A DNA stretch of 64,000 nucleotides from Gari tellinella (Eukaryota > Mollusca > Bivalvia > Cardiida > Psammobiidae): positions 34,887,501 through 34,951,500 of the forward strand of contig OV277859.1 in assembly GCA_922989275.2 (NCBI GenBank). The letters run 5' to 3'. The notes under the pieces were generated by a model. That model saw only the letters and a list, made by a program, of their open reading frames with translations, made no database searches and was not told the origin of the DNA. Positions 23,401 to 32,525 of the stretch are shown one piece after another; within the stretch, counting starts at the first letter, position 1; the number at the start of each line of letters is the position of its first letter. Made by a program: the position numbers and the translations under genes.

Positions 23401-23444
23401 CGCAATCGAGCAAGGATGCGACCCGTTGCTCCGGTCCGATCCAT
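7687..23444 (-). CDS. Gene 1: OTU-like / CARD-like / apolipoprotein L-like fusion protein, 7 coding exons, 625 aa
   Basis: Hand-built spliced gene. Coding exons on the minus strand are 23444-22853, 21878-21761, 20606-20513, 13114-13017, 11547-11424, 9413-9347 and 8471-7687. They sum to 1878 nt (625 codons plus stop), and every junction has an AG acceptor, a GT donor and a matching phase (1, 2, 0, 2, 0, 1). Residues 1-197 resemble an OTU cysteine-protease fold, 199-268 a CARD/death-fold fragment, 269-365 a charged helical linker, and about 377-620 an apolipoprotein-L-like domain with two long glycine/alanine-rich hydrophobic stretches. Known ApoL proteins insert into intracellular membranes and some form ion channels; CARDs join signalling complexes. 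I infer a cytosolic protein whose death-fold part could recruit partners to a membrane-acting C-terminus. The ATG sits 3 nt inside an exon with a good acceptor, so a 5' UTR exon should lie upstream. Splicing is predicted, not observed; an exon could be missing between exons 2 and 3 or 3 and 4. Confidence 0.8.
9347..9413 (-). CDS. Gene 1 coding exon 6: short exon (residues 343-365)
   Basis: Acceptor TTTGCAG, donor TCTG|GTAAAT. The 67-nt exon encodes ILLERREVTILKCLGYGELF then LS; the other two frames are closed. The final G joins AG of exon 7 to give Glu365. Confidence 0.65.
10764..11258 (-). mobile_element. MITE TA-A copy 4, split by a TTAA-B element
   Basis: Outer ends ACAGTGGAGAAAAC and CTCCACTGTA are TA-A; the TTTAAACGCAAACG segment is interrupted at TTAA by the TTAA-B copy at 10794-11057. 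Confidence 0.9.
10794..11057 (+). mobile_element. MITE TTAA-B nested in TA-A
   Basis: Left junction TTAATCCTTTCCCCC, right junction GGTAAAGGGTTAA. Removing one TTAA and the insert restores the TA-A sequence, so TTAA is the target site, as for piggyBac-type elements. Central palindrome AGCAGAATGTGCCTTAAGGC. Confidence 0.9.
11424..11547 (-). CDS. Gene 1 coding exon 5: helical linker (residues 301-342)
   Basis: Acceptor ATGTTTTAG, donor CCGG|GTACGG. The split codon AT+T gives Ile301. The 41 full codons include EEGCQFTTEQDATEDQIKSE and HNSKKLYRQFCR. No family recognised. Exact phase match to exons 4 and 6 is the main support. Confidence 0.65.
12143..12351 (-). mobile_element. MITE TA-C copy 1
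   Basis: Ends AGTAGAACCTCTCTATTACG and AATAGAGATGTTCTACTGTA. Central palindrome AACAGAAAGCTCCTGTAGGA. Later TA-C entries share this. Confidence 0.85.
13017..13114 (-). CDS. Gene 1 coding exon 4: helical linker (residues 269-301)
   Basis: Two AG acceptors lie 8 nt apart (TCTAG and CCCAG); only the second, giving PDSAERDTFHILLSFSADEL, keeps phase 0 with exon 3. Donor GGAT|GTAAGA. The rest (KRELETEKLRQW) is charged and helical. It is separated from exon 3 by a 7.4-kb intron on the minus strand. Confidence 0.65.
13462..13611 (-). mobile_element. MITE TA-A, degraded and internally deleted
   Basis: TACAGTGGAGAAAACG start and TCTTCACTGT end, only about 150 bp; half the palindrome is lost. Confidence 0.7.
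14500..14744 (+). mobile_element. MITE G, copy 1, gene 1 intron 3
   Basis: GGGCCCGTTTCATAAAACTT to AGTTTTATGAAACGGGTCCC, inner repeat ACGACAAATGTTGTCGTAAG, central palindrome around GGAATCGTCTTG. Confidence 0.85.
16250..17200 (+). pseudogene. Decayed multicopy invertebrate gene of unnamed family
   Basis: Pieces of one protein can be read in changing plus-strand frames. About 16380-16574 gives ASSNEVDIGDVLSHELTPFP then TALFGDHNYMTVTKFDKAIQ before a stop. About 16666-16905 gives LNANSILPKTVYLTVTEKTQ then LMKLIISYIL. About 17119-17184 gives DILPAHTLSGCNTVADSFGIGT before a stop. I have seen this order (a VD..DVL..EL.P.PT segment, then LTVTEN(K) QL..LI, then PF.HALSGCDT...G.GK) in long uncharacterised invertebrate proteins that occur in many copies per genome and are probably transposon-linked. 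At least three in-frame stops and frame shifts make this copy dead. It lies antisense in the longest intron of gene 1. Confidence 0.5.
17945..19335. repeat. Tandem repeat, about 180-bp unit, about 7-8 degenerate copies, gene 1 intron 3
   Basis: Units recur near 18395, 18585, 18770, 18945, 19125 and 19305 with GCCGCCATCTTGAATATAC, CTCAAGGGTGACAAGATGTC and GTGAGGTCAAATCAGTTAA. Confidence 0.9.
19589..19786 (+). mobile_element. MITE J (CAGTCGAAACTC ends), gene 1 intron 3
   Basis: TACAGTCGAAACTCATTGC to TCGAGTTTCGACTGTA, TA ends; perfect central palindrome AAAACGTGGCTCAGCCACGT at about 19700-19735. Confidence 0.85.
20513..20606 (-). CDS. Gene 1 coding exon 3: CARD-like C-terminal helices (residues 237-268)
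   Basis: Acceptor GATTTCAG, donor GTCAG|GTATGT. Its 31 codons include NLNNLQFIDALIRSEDAFET followed by FCQ. This resembles the last part of a CARD, where a 'LLD.L...G..AF..F...L' pattern is usual. Joined to exon 2 the module is only about 70 residues, shorter than the usual 85-95, so helices 3-4 look reduced or an exon in the 20607-21760 intron has been missed. Phase 2 in, phase 0 out. Confidence 0.65.
21761..21878 (-). CDS. Gene 1 coding exon 2: CARD-like helix 1-2 (residues 198-237)
   Basis: Acceptor TTTTAAAG, donor GCAG|GTAAAG. It translates to 38 full codons with the core IDVPERILQSHENLRHHRER followed by LVTLIDTDLVQAC. This is the typical CARD opening: an amphipathic helix 1 with 'IL..HR..LV..ID', then helix 2 beginning D-L-V. 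Phase 1 in, phase 2 out. The exon is 118 nt. Confidence 0.7.
22082..22389 (+). mobile_element. MITE F in gene 1 intron 1
   Basis: TACAGCGCTCCCTCTCTGAG to GTAGAGAGGGAACACTGCA with a central palindrome GATCAGACGCCACGTAACGC. Confidence 0.75.
22576..22789 (+). mobile_element. MITE E, immediately downstream of gene 1 exon 1
   Basis: AACCCCTTCACTGCC to GGCAGTGAAGGGGTT with perfect palindrome GATCAGACGCCGCGTAACGC. Lies in gene 1 intron 1, 64 bp after the donor. Confidence 0.85.
22853..23444 (-). CDS. Gene 1 coding exon 1: OTU-like N-terminal region (residues 1-197)
   Basis: The exon opens at 23446 after a pyrimidine-rich tract and ACAG acceptor; ATG is at 23444-23442 and the donor is ACAG|GTATTG. 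Residues 23-33 (ISGGECSFLQC) have the shape of the OTU nucleophile motif G-D-G-x-C-[LF]-[FR], with Cys28 at the catalytic position. Residues 104-126 (SKYVNIYLYAVTTVLQFPVY) match the OTU segment that reads roughly YVELQALATVLQRPIYV in other proteins, followed by W135 and F138. The strand that normally ends in N-x-H-Y-(D/E) reads FIYRNMNVCLPI at 162-173, so the catalytic His appears to be replaced. I read it as an OTU-like domain that has probably lost protease activity. This is from memory of the family, not a profile search; the exon is certainly coding, and the fold is moderately sure. Confidence 0.6.
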
Positions 23445-24112
23445 GGCTGTACAGAAATAATGGAAAACAATGAAAAAATACAGACTTATTGCATTGCAAA
23501 CAGTGTAAACCCAGACCCGTCGCCGCGTCAGCGACATGCCTTTGTCCATGGTGTACACTTTTTGACACGTACCACTAAGTACAGTATTTTATCTGACTTG
23601 ATTAGAAGGTTAAGCAAATGACCAAAATCCGAAAGTGAGATGTCTGGTAGTCTTCGCCTACACAGTTATGCAAAAAGCTCTTTTTTATCATTTCGAGAAT
23701 CAAATGTGTTGGTGAATCGTTTTGCTAAGTAATCTGTCACAATATCCTAGGTGCGTCGTATACCAGCTTATATTATACTGGCTCTTAAGTTCTTGTTCGA
23801 GGAACAGGTTCTGTGTAAAGTAAACAGCTTAACTTTTTTTCTGATTTTTTAAGGAAAGTGACGAGTTTATAGTGATACTAAGAGCTGTTTTCAGAAAGTT
23901 AAAGTAGAACAAAATAACACAAAATCTAATCATCAGAGAGACCCTATCCTCTAATCAAGGTCTACACTGATCACAAATATACATACGAGCTCGTAGACTG
24001 GTTTCTAGCATAGACTCTAAGCACCGGGGTCTCTACCTTAATTAAGATAAGTTGTCTTCATATGTGACACATCGTTACAATACTGAGAAAATGTCACCAA
24101 ATGCACCAGACC

Positions 24113-24362
24113 TACAGTGGATAATCTGTTATTCTTTCCCGTTTAAACGCAAACGTACGCAAACGCAAAGCACTAAAACGTAAAAAAGTACATTTTTTGG
24201 ACAATTCTGACTATTCATGTTTATCTTGGTGGCAAACAGTTTGGAGCCTGATCAGACGCCGGGTTACCCGGCGTCTGATCTGGCTCCAAACTGTTTGCAC
24301 TGCAAATAATAGTTTTAGCGTAAACGCGTTTATTGGGAAAGAATAACAGATTCTCCACTGTA
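24113..24362 (-). mobile_element. MITE TA-A, inverted copy
   Basis: 250 bp, intact ends; orientation opposite to copies 1-3 (GTTTAAACGCAAACG at the left). Confidence 0.9.
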
Positions 24363-24540
24363 TGTCTGCATTGTTTGTGTTACTTTTTTCCCTTTCAACT
24401 TTCAACTTTTCAACTTTTATTTACATATGCATAAGTCCCACGGATAGTGAGAAACATTAGCATTATAATTATAACTCAAAGTAACATTGAACAACAAAAG
24501 TAAACAATATAAGGGAAAACGGCTACACATAGTTTTATAC

Positions 24541-24729
24541 CAGGGCTCCAGATAAGAGGAAGTAAACTGAACAAATCCAACATTCATACACATTTCAGCA
24601 CCAAATCCCTTGATGTAACCACCCACCTGAATCGTCTCGGAGAGTCGATTCTAATGAGTAGTGACACCACATGATTAATGCAGAAATAAAGAGTTTTGAG
24701 TTACTCCCCCTATTCAACCTGGAGCTCTG
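24541..24729 (+). mobile_element. hAT-like MITE H, copy 2
   Basis: CAGGGCTCCAGATAAGAGGA to CCTGGAGCTCTG; inner TCGTCTCGGAGAGTCGATTC palindrome. Confidence 0.75.
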
Positions 24730-25943
24730 TTTATACATAATTATGACGTAAATGTCCCGAAAGAAGTTCATCAGGATAGTTATTCACTTACATTATCAAG
24801 TTCTAGGGATTATCCAAAAGTGTTTTTGCATTGTGTCAGTTTCGGGAGAACATTCATAAAGTCACAGTCTGGTGAAGATTCTCCGATTAAGACCCGAAAT
24901 TGTCACCAAAGTAAAAACAATTGTAATTTAGTGGTCGCAGTACAGGGGTTTATCTGTATATGTATTCTGCATAAGTCATTCTTACAATATATATCATAAA
25001 TGAATCTTTAAAGTAATTATTTCCCCGCTACGATAGTGGAGGGACATTAGAAGCTTGACATTTCCATCCGTCCGTCCGTCTGGGTTCGGCTATGCGTTTG
25101 ACTCTCGTTAGAATCTACGTCTATGCGCTGAACAGGGGTATGTGTTATTTACAAATATTCTAGTCATTAAAATTATGCAAGGCATTATAAGCCGGATTAT
25201 TTCGAACTGTCATGTAGACAAAATTATTTGTAGAGAAACTGTTTTACTTACTGTATGATACGTATCCCCAGTCACAGGGTACTCAAAGCTCTGGTTAGTT
25301 GGGGCAGGACATGATTCGTTTATCGCGATAGGTGGTTGTGCATGAACTTTGATATTACATGTACTACGTGAGGTTACTTATACGATATAGTAAAAAATAA
25401 AGATAAACGTTATCTCGATATAGGACAACCGATCTTCGATATTTTGAACTCGCTTAAATCGCAATTATTCGTTTATGTACAGTTAAATTTCATTCTTTAG
25501 AGCTCGCTGATGCCGAGCATGTCCTTATCTCAATGCTAAAATGTGTTTTAGCCACGAATTATATTTGAAATATTGATATGATCGACTTAAGCGCATTCAA
25601 GATATCGAAATTTCGAGTGTGTGTTGTTGCCAATACTAAATAATGCTGTCTATATATAATCTTCTTTATATTAGTAACAATTGATGTTATCTCTTTTTGT
25701 TCTGAAAATTTTGTTCTGTATATAATTTCAGATCAGAAAGCATCAATCTAGAGTCCTCTTGTCATTGTCTACACTGTTTGTTTTACATTATGTTTACTGA
25801 TATTTCATTTTTAAAAAGCCATACAATCAGCATAAACTTGTAGTTTTTCAAAAATTGAATAGTCAATATGGAAAACACATCAGAGTTAACAGATTCGATA
25901 ACTCGCCCAGCAGAGCACCTGGCCTTGATCTTCATTCGGGTCA

Positions 25944-26192
25944 TACAGTGGAGAATGTGTTATTCTTTCCCAATAAACGCGTTTACGCGAAAACTATTAT
26001 TTGCAGTGCAAACAGTTTGGAGCCAGATCAGACGCCGGGTAACCCGGCGTCTGATCAGGCTCCAAACTGTTTACCACCAAGATAAACATGTATTATCAGA
26101 ATTGTCCAAAAGTTGTTCTTTTTACGTTTTAGCGCTTTGCGTTTGCGTACGTTTGCGTTTAAACGGGAAAGAATAACAGATTCTCCACTGTA
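25944..26192 (+). mobile_element. MITE TA-A
   Basis: 249 bp, intact ends and palindrome. Confidence 0.9.
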
Positions 26193-26396
26193 CACAAAAC
26201 TTTACAAGCAGAACAAGGTATATTTCACACGGTGTCAAAATGGAGGAACTTGATATTGGTACAATGTCCATCTGTATAATTATAGGAACAAGATACTTGA
26301 TACGTTAGAAAACAAGATGACCATCAGTGATGAGTTCAGTAAAGAAATCGATGACCGTCGATGGCCATCGATTGCGAGTTGGCTACCGGTCTGAAA

Positions 26397-26637
26397 TACA
26401 GTGGAGAAAACATAATGCTTTCGTTCAAACGCAAACGCATTGCAATGAACTAAATTAAGAAAATGACAACATTTTGACAATTCAGACTACCAGTTTAAAT
26501 CTGAGTGGCAAACAGTTTGAAGCTTGATCAGACGACGGGTGTTGCGGCGCCTGATCTGGCTCCAAAATGTTTGCAATGGAAATAATAATTTAAGCGTAAC
26601 CGGGGTATATATGGGAAAAAATGTTTTCTCTACTGTA
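26397..26637 (-). mobile_element. MITE TA-A, diverged
   Basis: Ends TACAGTGGAGAAAAC and TTTTCTCTACTGTA; many point changes in the palindrome. Confidence 0.8.
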
Positions 26638-26865
26638 CTTTGCACGCTGCACACGGGGCACAAACTGCTAACCTAAACAGCAAACAATGGTAATTGAACA
26701 CGCTACAGGAGGTTCTATTAAGGCTAACGTGATATGAATCGCCTATAGACATTAAACCTTACATTGCTTAACTTTTCAAAGGGGCTTTTCAACTATTGAA
26801 AAAGAACAAGTTTGAAAAATTACCAGTTTCAGTTTTCGCTTTTATTACAGCACTAACATGGTCTA

Positions 26866-27115
26866 TACAGTGGAGAATCTGTTATTCTTTCCCGTTTAAA
26901 CGCAAACGTACGCAAACGCAAAGCACTAAAACGTAGAAAAGTACAACTTTTGGACAATTCTTATAATTCATGTTTATCTTGGTGGCAAACAGTTTGGAGC
27001 CGGATCAGACGCCGGGTTACCCGGCGTCTTATCTGGCTCCAAACTGTTTGCAGTGAAAATAATAGTTTTAGCGTAAACGCGTTTATTGGGAAAGAATAAC
27101 AGATTCTCCACTGTA
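26866..27115 (-). mobile_element. MITE TA-A, inverted copy
   Basis: 250 bp, intact; three TA-A copies lie within 1.2 kb here. Confidence 0.9.
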
Positions 27116-27302
27116 CATGTTTATCGCCATAAACAAAACGTATAATATTAACTCTGATCGTGCTCAGTTAATATTGTCATCTGCTTGAAATACATGTACA
27201 TCGTTTGCAAAAATAAAACAAATATATATGTTTTTGGAAAACTTACGAAAATAGTAATATGAGTAGCAAACAGCTTTGATCTGGATCCAAGTGGTTTGCA
27301 AA

Positions 27303-27511
27303 TACAGTAGAACCTCTCTATTACGACCACTAAAAAGAAGGATTATTGTCTGTATAAAAGACAGGTGACAGCTTAAAGCAATGGGAAAGTGAAACAGAAA
27401 GCTCCTGTTGGAGCTTTCTGTTTCACTTTCACATTGCTTTAAGCAGTCACCTGTCTTAAACGACTAATATTTGACACACTTTAGTGGTCGTAATAGAGAG
27501 GTTCTACTGTA
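27303..27511 (-). mobile_element. MITE TA-C copy 2
   Basis: TACAGTAGAACCTCTC to GAGAGGTTCTACTGTA, 209 bp, TA at both ends. Confidence 0.9.
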
Positions 27512-27846
27512 CATGTATATTAGACAAGTGGTGCTTAGCACGATAGGGTTAATATGCTGTACGTTTTTTCATAGCATCAGGAAGAGAAAAACATTACACT
27601 TGACAAAATTAGATCAACCTGTTCATGTTGATTTTAGATGTTTTATATCCACATAATATTTTCAATGAAAATACACAGTGCGTATCCTGTTCAGATGGCT
27701 CTTACGGGAAACCTTTTAACATGGTTCTTCACTGTTTAGAAAGAACAATGTAATAGATGAAATACTGGGTTTAGGCATGGGAGCCGTTAACCATTTCAAT
27801 ACTGAAAATATTGCATCAGACTATAGTCTCCTTAACTTAAGTATCT

Positions 27847-28015
27847 AAACTCTTTCCTCCCTGAAACTTTAAATTGACAATTCCAGTTTCCATTTTAGTC
27901 TAAACCATTTCTGACTTTTAAGGGTTGTTACTGTTTGCATAGGACAAGTGTACTATTCACATGTACACTGTTTGAAAAGCACGCCTATATGCGGGACTAG
28001 GGTTCAAAGAGTTAA
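27847..28015 (+). mobile_element. MITE I, palindrome deleted
   Basis: AACTCTTTCCTCCCTGAAAC to GGGTTCAAAGAGTTAA. Confidence 0.7.
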
Positions 28016-28219
28016 TAGAAGCCAGGCTGTTTGTCACTATTTGGATCCGATATCTTTAAATATAAGGAACAGGAAGGTGGGTCAAATTCCATAAAGCTAG
28101 CAGACGACAGTTTCAGTAGACGACATGTAGTAATGAATGTGTCAGGCGAAGTGAAATCACGAACGAACCCCACTCTTTTATAGCTTTTTCATGTCGACTG
28201 CGGTTTGACTGGTTATTTA

Positions 28220-28294
28220 AACAGTTTGAATCCAGATCAAACGCCACGTAACGTAGCGTCTGATCTGGATTCAAACCGTTTGAAATCTCTCTTT
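28220..28294. repeat. Palindrome core with GATCAAACGCC half-site
   Basis: AACAGTTTGAATCCAGATCA and its inverted copy around ACGTAACGT. Confidence 0.7.
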
Positions 28295-28755
28295 ATAATA
28301 ATTCTTTAATTAAAAACTGTATAAATTTAAAAAAAATGGCGGACAACATTTTCAAATCAGGCGATATTTTAACAAAATGAGGGTTAACAAATCAAAAGCT
28401 ATTTTGTGAACGGCTTGAAGTGCAGACTCAGGTCGACCCTGCCTGATCATTATATACTTGAACATTCTTGATCGCGCCGTACCATTGTCCTTCTAAGACA
28501 CGGAGAAAAACTTAACAATTGACCGAATACATTTAACAAAGTCCTAGGCCATGCTGGTTTTTCAGCAGGCTGATGGGTGTACATGTACATGTAAACACAC
28601 CTAACCATCCTCATAATGACGCAAATGCAGAGGCGGAGCAAGCAGTCAAAGGTGTTTTGAGGAAATAAGATTTTAAGATTAGTGACTTTTAATAATTGCA
28701 AATACCGTTTGCTTGAAATTGTCGTCTGCTGGTTTTTTCCCCTCAAAGTTAGATA

Positions 28756-28964
28756 TACAGTAGAACCTCTCTATAACGACCACTAAATTGTGTCAAATAG
28801 TAGTCGTTTCAGACAGACGACTGCTTAAAGCAATGTGAAAGTGAAACAGAAAGCTCCTACAGGAGCTTTCTGTTTCACTTTCACATTGCTTTAAGCTGTC
28901 ACCTATCTTTTATACAGACAATTGGCCTTATTTCTAGTGGTTGTAATAGAGAGGTTTAACTGTA
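28756..28964 (+). mobile_element. MITE TA-C copy 3
   Basis: TACAGTAGAACCTCTC to GAGGTTTAACTGTA, 209 bp. Confidence 0.9.
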
Positions 28965-28999
28965 CTCGTAAGTGGATATCTTGACAGAAGAAAAAAATA

Positions 29000-29137
29000 A
29001 CGCGGCGTCTAATCTGGATTTAAGCTGTTTGCAATTATAAACAAGTCTTAATTTTCCCTCCCAGAAACAACTCCATCCGATCAACACACATAATATGTGT
29101 CTCCCATTGGGTGCTGTTGTAGAGCGGGATCACTGTA
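29000..29137 (+). mobile_element. MITE F, partial
   Basis: Right half only: ACGCGGCGTCTAATCTGG to AGAGCGGGATCACTGTA. Confidence 0.6.
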
Positions 29138-29622
29138 CATAATGATCAAACGACAGAGGACTGCTTAACCCTTTACTGCCTGCCTAATAGTTTCGTCTTT
29201 TTAACGTTGTTACCTCACCAGGATCCAAACTATTTGCAAAGTCGGTTAAGTCGCATAGTTAATAGTTCAATACATGAAAACAGTTACGCAGAAAGTTCCT
29301 ACGTCTGCTTTCTATACTACTATTATCAAATGCATGCATTTGCCACGTAACATTTTTTAGAATGGCAACCAATGTGCCATAACCGGAGTGCTCTTGCAAA
29401 CAATGTTGATCCAGATCAGATGGTTCTAATAGGAGTAGCCGTCTGATCAGTGTCTACACTTTTTTTCATTTTGTAACTGTTGGGTAAATCAATTCTAATT
29501 AGTTACAAATGCACTAGCCTTAATTGGAAACGGGATTGATCCATATGAAGTTCCAAGTGTCAACTAGTTTAAGATTATGATACATGTGTAGACCTAGTTT
29601 CCGTCCCGGATTAAAGCATTCA

Positions 29623-29812
29623 CCCATTAACCCTTAGAACGCTGAATTGTCGTCTGCTTCAAATATATCTTCTGTGAAAATGTCAAAATTAGTTTTAACC
29701 CGTTTTAAACTGAAGAAGTGAAAAGCAGTTTGGATCTAGATCAGACGCCGCGTTACGCGGTGTCTGATCTGGATCAAGACTGTTTGCCAATGGTAACCAG
29801 CTCGTATTTAGC
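29623..29812 (-). mobile_element. MITE E-like, diverged
   Basis: CCCATTAACCCTTAGAACGC ... GATCAGACGCCGCGTTACGC palindrome ... intergenic. Confidence 0.55.
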
Positions 29813-30016
29813 ACGATTAAGGTTAACCCTTTATCATGAGCACTTCATAAGTAGGCTACAACTCCTGTTTCCAAAAAGTCCTGTTTTTTTAACAAGTAAT
29901 ATATTGCAAAATTACAAACATGCAGTGCATTTTCTTATAAAAACCCACTGTTCTGTGTCTACACTATTTGCACAAGACAAGTATAATCTCACATGTATAG
30001 TTTTGAACAGTATACG

Positions 30017-30266
30017 TACAGTGGAGAAAACGTTATTCTTTCCCAATAAACGCGTTTACGCTAAAACTATTATTTTCACTGCAAACAGTTTGGAGCCAGA
30101 TCAGACGCCGGGTAACCCGGCGTCTGATCTGGCTCCAAACTGTTTGCCACCAAGATAAACATGAATTATAAGAATTGTCCAAAAGTTGTTCTTTTCTACG
30201 TTTTAGTGCTTTGCGTTTGCGTACGTTTGCTTTTAAACGGGAAAGAATAACAGATTCTCCACTGTA
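30017..30266 (+). mobile_element. MITE TA-A
   Basis: 250 bp, perfect central palindrome (GATCAGACGCCGGGTAACCC half). Confidence 0.9.
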
Positions 30267-30302
30267 TTCTTGTCACTAAGGTTCAATTTGGCAACTTATA
30301 TA

Positions 30303-30547
30303 TAACCCTTTCACGATCAAATTTATCGTGAGGTTTTTATCCCTTCACCGCCATAGTGTCGTCTGCTTTAATATTGTTGTCTGCAATATCGTTTTAAAGT
30401 TACCTTTAAGGCAGTATAACTAACGTTATTTCAAAACAAGTGGCAAACAGTTTTGATCCTGGTCAGACGCCGCGTTACGCGGCGTATGATTAGGATCAAA
30501 ATTGTTTGCAAATGCGCTTAAGACGTCATTGAGAGGGAAAGGGTTAA
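30303..30547 (+). mobile_element. MITE E-like with TTAA edge
   Basis: AACCCTTTCACGATC to GGGAAAGGGTTAA, with an inner CCCTTCACCGCCATAG and palindrome GTCAGACGCCGCGTTACGC. Confidence 0.6.
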
Positions 30548-31461
30548 GTAGATCATAGTAACACTTGCTCGCACCAAATCTAATCCCTGGATCTGCTTCT
30601 GTATTTTGTATCCGCAATGTGACTCAGTATATTCATACACTGGTGCGTGACGAGTTTACAAATGTACATTAAACCTTTTAATGCTGATTTTTATGGACTC
30701 GTTTTCTACTTTTAGAAAAAAACAATAGTGTATACTGATTTTAGGGCTTTATTAAAAAAAAGATAGAAGAAAAAAATTCTGAAGAATAAAAGTAAAATAA
30801 ACAGTGCTGACCCTGGTAAACATAGACTAGTTTTCATCATAGTAAGGGATAAACTATATTTACTACAGGGTTTAGATACAGCACAGCCTCGCTATTTGGA
30901 ACACTTAAACAAATGACCCATAAGTGGTTCACGACAGACGACAGTATTCAGCAAGATGACAATAAAGAAGAAAGTTCATTTAGGAGCTTTCTGCTTAACT
31001 GTCATCTTGTTATAAGCAGATACCTGCCTAAACACGAACCAATATTTTAACTTTAGTGAAAGATGTGATTTACTGTATTACATACTAAAAATAGATTATT
31101 CGCTTCACCAGTCTTTTTATTTCACCCTATCCAATCTTTATTTGCTAAATTTCAATGTAACCTGATTTATTAAGCATGCCTGTATTATGATTAACAGTTA
31201 AATTGAGGACGATTGGTGTGGTTTCAAACTCTCGACAACCCTACGGTTATATTGTCAGAGGGAATATATAGAGTGTTTGTTTAAGTAGTTGTATGGATGT
31301 ACATGTGTACTGATCATGTTATCAAGTAGTAAGGCAGTATTTGTTAACATTAATTCCTTGAAAATGGAATCTCGGAAGTAAGATATAAAATGATAAAGTG
31401 AGTGTTTTTTGTTTATTTTTTTCCTAAATAATTTCATGTATATATGTGGTAAACACATAAG

Positions 31462-31712
31462 TTAACTCTTTCCTCCCTACAACTTTAAATGGACTGTTCC
31501 AGTTTCCATTTTAGTCTAGTCCATTTCTGACTTTAAAGGGTTGTTTTTGTCAATGTTTAGCATTGTGACAAACAGTGAAGACCCTGATCAGAGGGCTCCT
31601 TTCGGAGCCCTCTGATCTGGGTATTCACTGTTTGCATAGGACAAGTGTTCTATTCACATGTACACTGTTTGAAAAGGACGCCAATATGCGGGACTAGGGT
31701 TCAAAGGGTTAA
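31462..31712 (+). mobile_element. MITE I (TTAA), intergenic
   Basis: TTAACTCTTTCCTCCCTAC to GTTCAAAGGGTTAA, 251 bp; palindrome CCTGATCAGAGGGCTCCTTT. Confidence 0.8.
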
Positions 31713-31930
31713 ACAATCAATGTTGTTTTTCTCGACCACTATATATAAAGAATCATGAAAGGGATGGGACAGCTTCATTCATGGCAAAAGTAATGCAGAA
31801 AGCTCCTATATGAACTTTCTGTGTTACTTTTGTATTCTCGACATAAGCTTTCATCAAATCTTAAGCCTACTGCTACATTCAGTGATCGCTTAACCCGTTA
31901 TCCTATAGTCACTGTCTAGCTTTGAAAAGT

Positions 31931-32182
31931 TTAACCCTTTCCCCCATAGAAGCGACTTTTAGCGAATTTAATTTAGTCCTCCGCCGAAGAAAATAGTTCC
32001 AGTTTATACTCTCATGAACAATTAACATTACACATATTTTATATTGCCTAGCAGATTTTAGCTTAAAACAGGCTGAAAGTAAAGCAGAATGTGCCTTAAG
32101 GCACATTCTGCTTTACTTTCAACCTGCTTTAAGTGGTCACATGTCTTCAAAACTAGAAACAGGCTATGAGGTAAAGGGTTAA
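31931..32182 (+). mobile_element. MITE TTAA-B copy
   Basis: TTAACCCTTTCCCCCATAG to GGTAAAGGGTTAA, 252 bp, well preserved; ends 344 bp before the gene 2 start codon. Confidence 0.9.
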
Positions 32183-32525
32183 ACAGGTTACCACTTATGG
32201 CAGCTTGAAAGTAAATCAGAATACCCCCTAAGGAGCATTATACTGTACTTTCAGCCTGCTTGAAGCCCCCATCTGAAAAAGTATTGGAAATATATTGTAT
32301 TGTTCATGATGAGGACTTTCTAGCAGGGGTCTACTTTTTGTAACGCGGCGTCTCATCAGGGTCTTCACTGTTTGCCAATGTAACCTTTGATAGACGCTAG
32401 GTTTAATGGGTTAATACAAAATTGGCTGTAATGTAGCTTGATCAACTGTTGACGGATATCCGCCCTTCATTTTTTCATTGAACTGTTAATGAGTGAAGTC
32501 AATAAGTGCAGTGCTGTCGTGAATC

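Larger units (their letters stand above)
23447..32525. other. Intergenic space between the two divergent genes
   Basis: Should contain both promoters and at least one non-coding 5' exon of gene 1. I see MITEs TA-A x5, TA-C x2, E, F, H and I, and no TATA-type promoter that I would defend. 23640-24110 and 24740-25940 hold nothing recognisable apart from a CCGTCCGTCCGTCTGGG stretch near 25068. Confidence 0.6.

Noticed and set aside
23374..23568. Minus-strand frame extending upstream of the gene 1 ATG
   Set aside because: The extension runs through the acceptor's pyrimidine tract and a repeat, so it is intron.
22804..23621. Plus-strand frames at the gene 1 first exon
   Set aside because: Antisense shadows; the minus strand has the long frame, a start after an acceptor and a matching donor.
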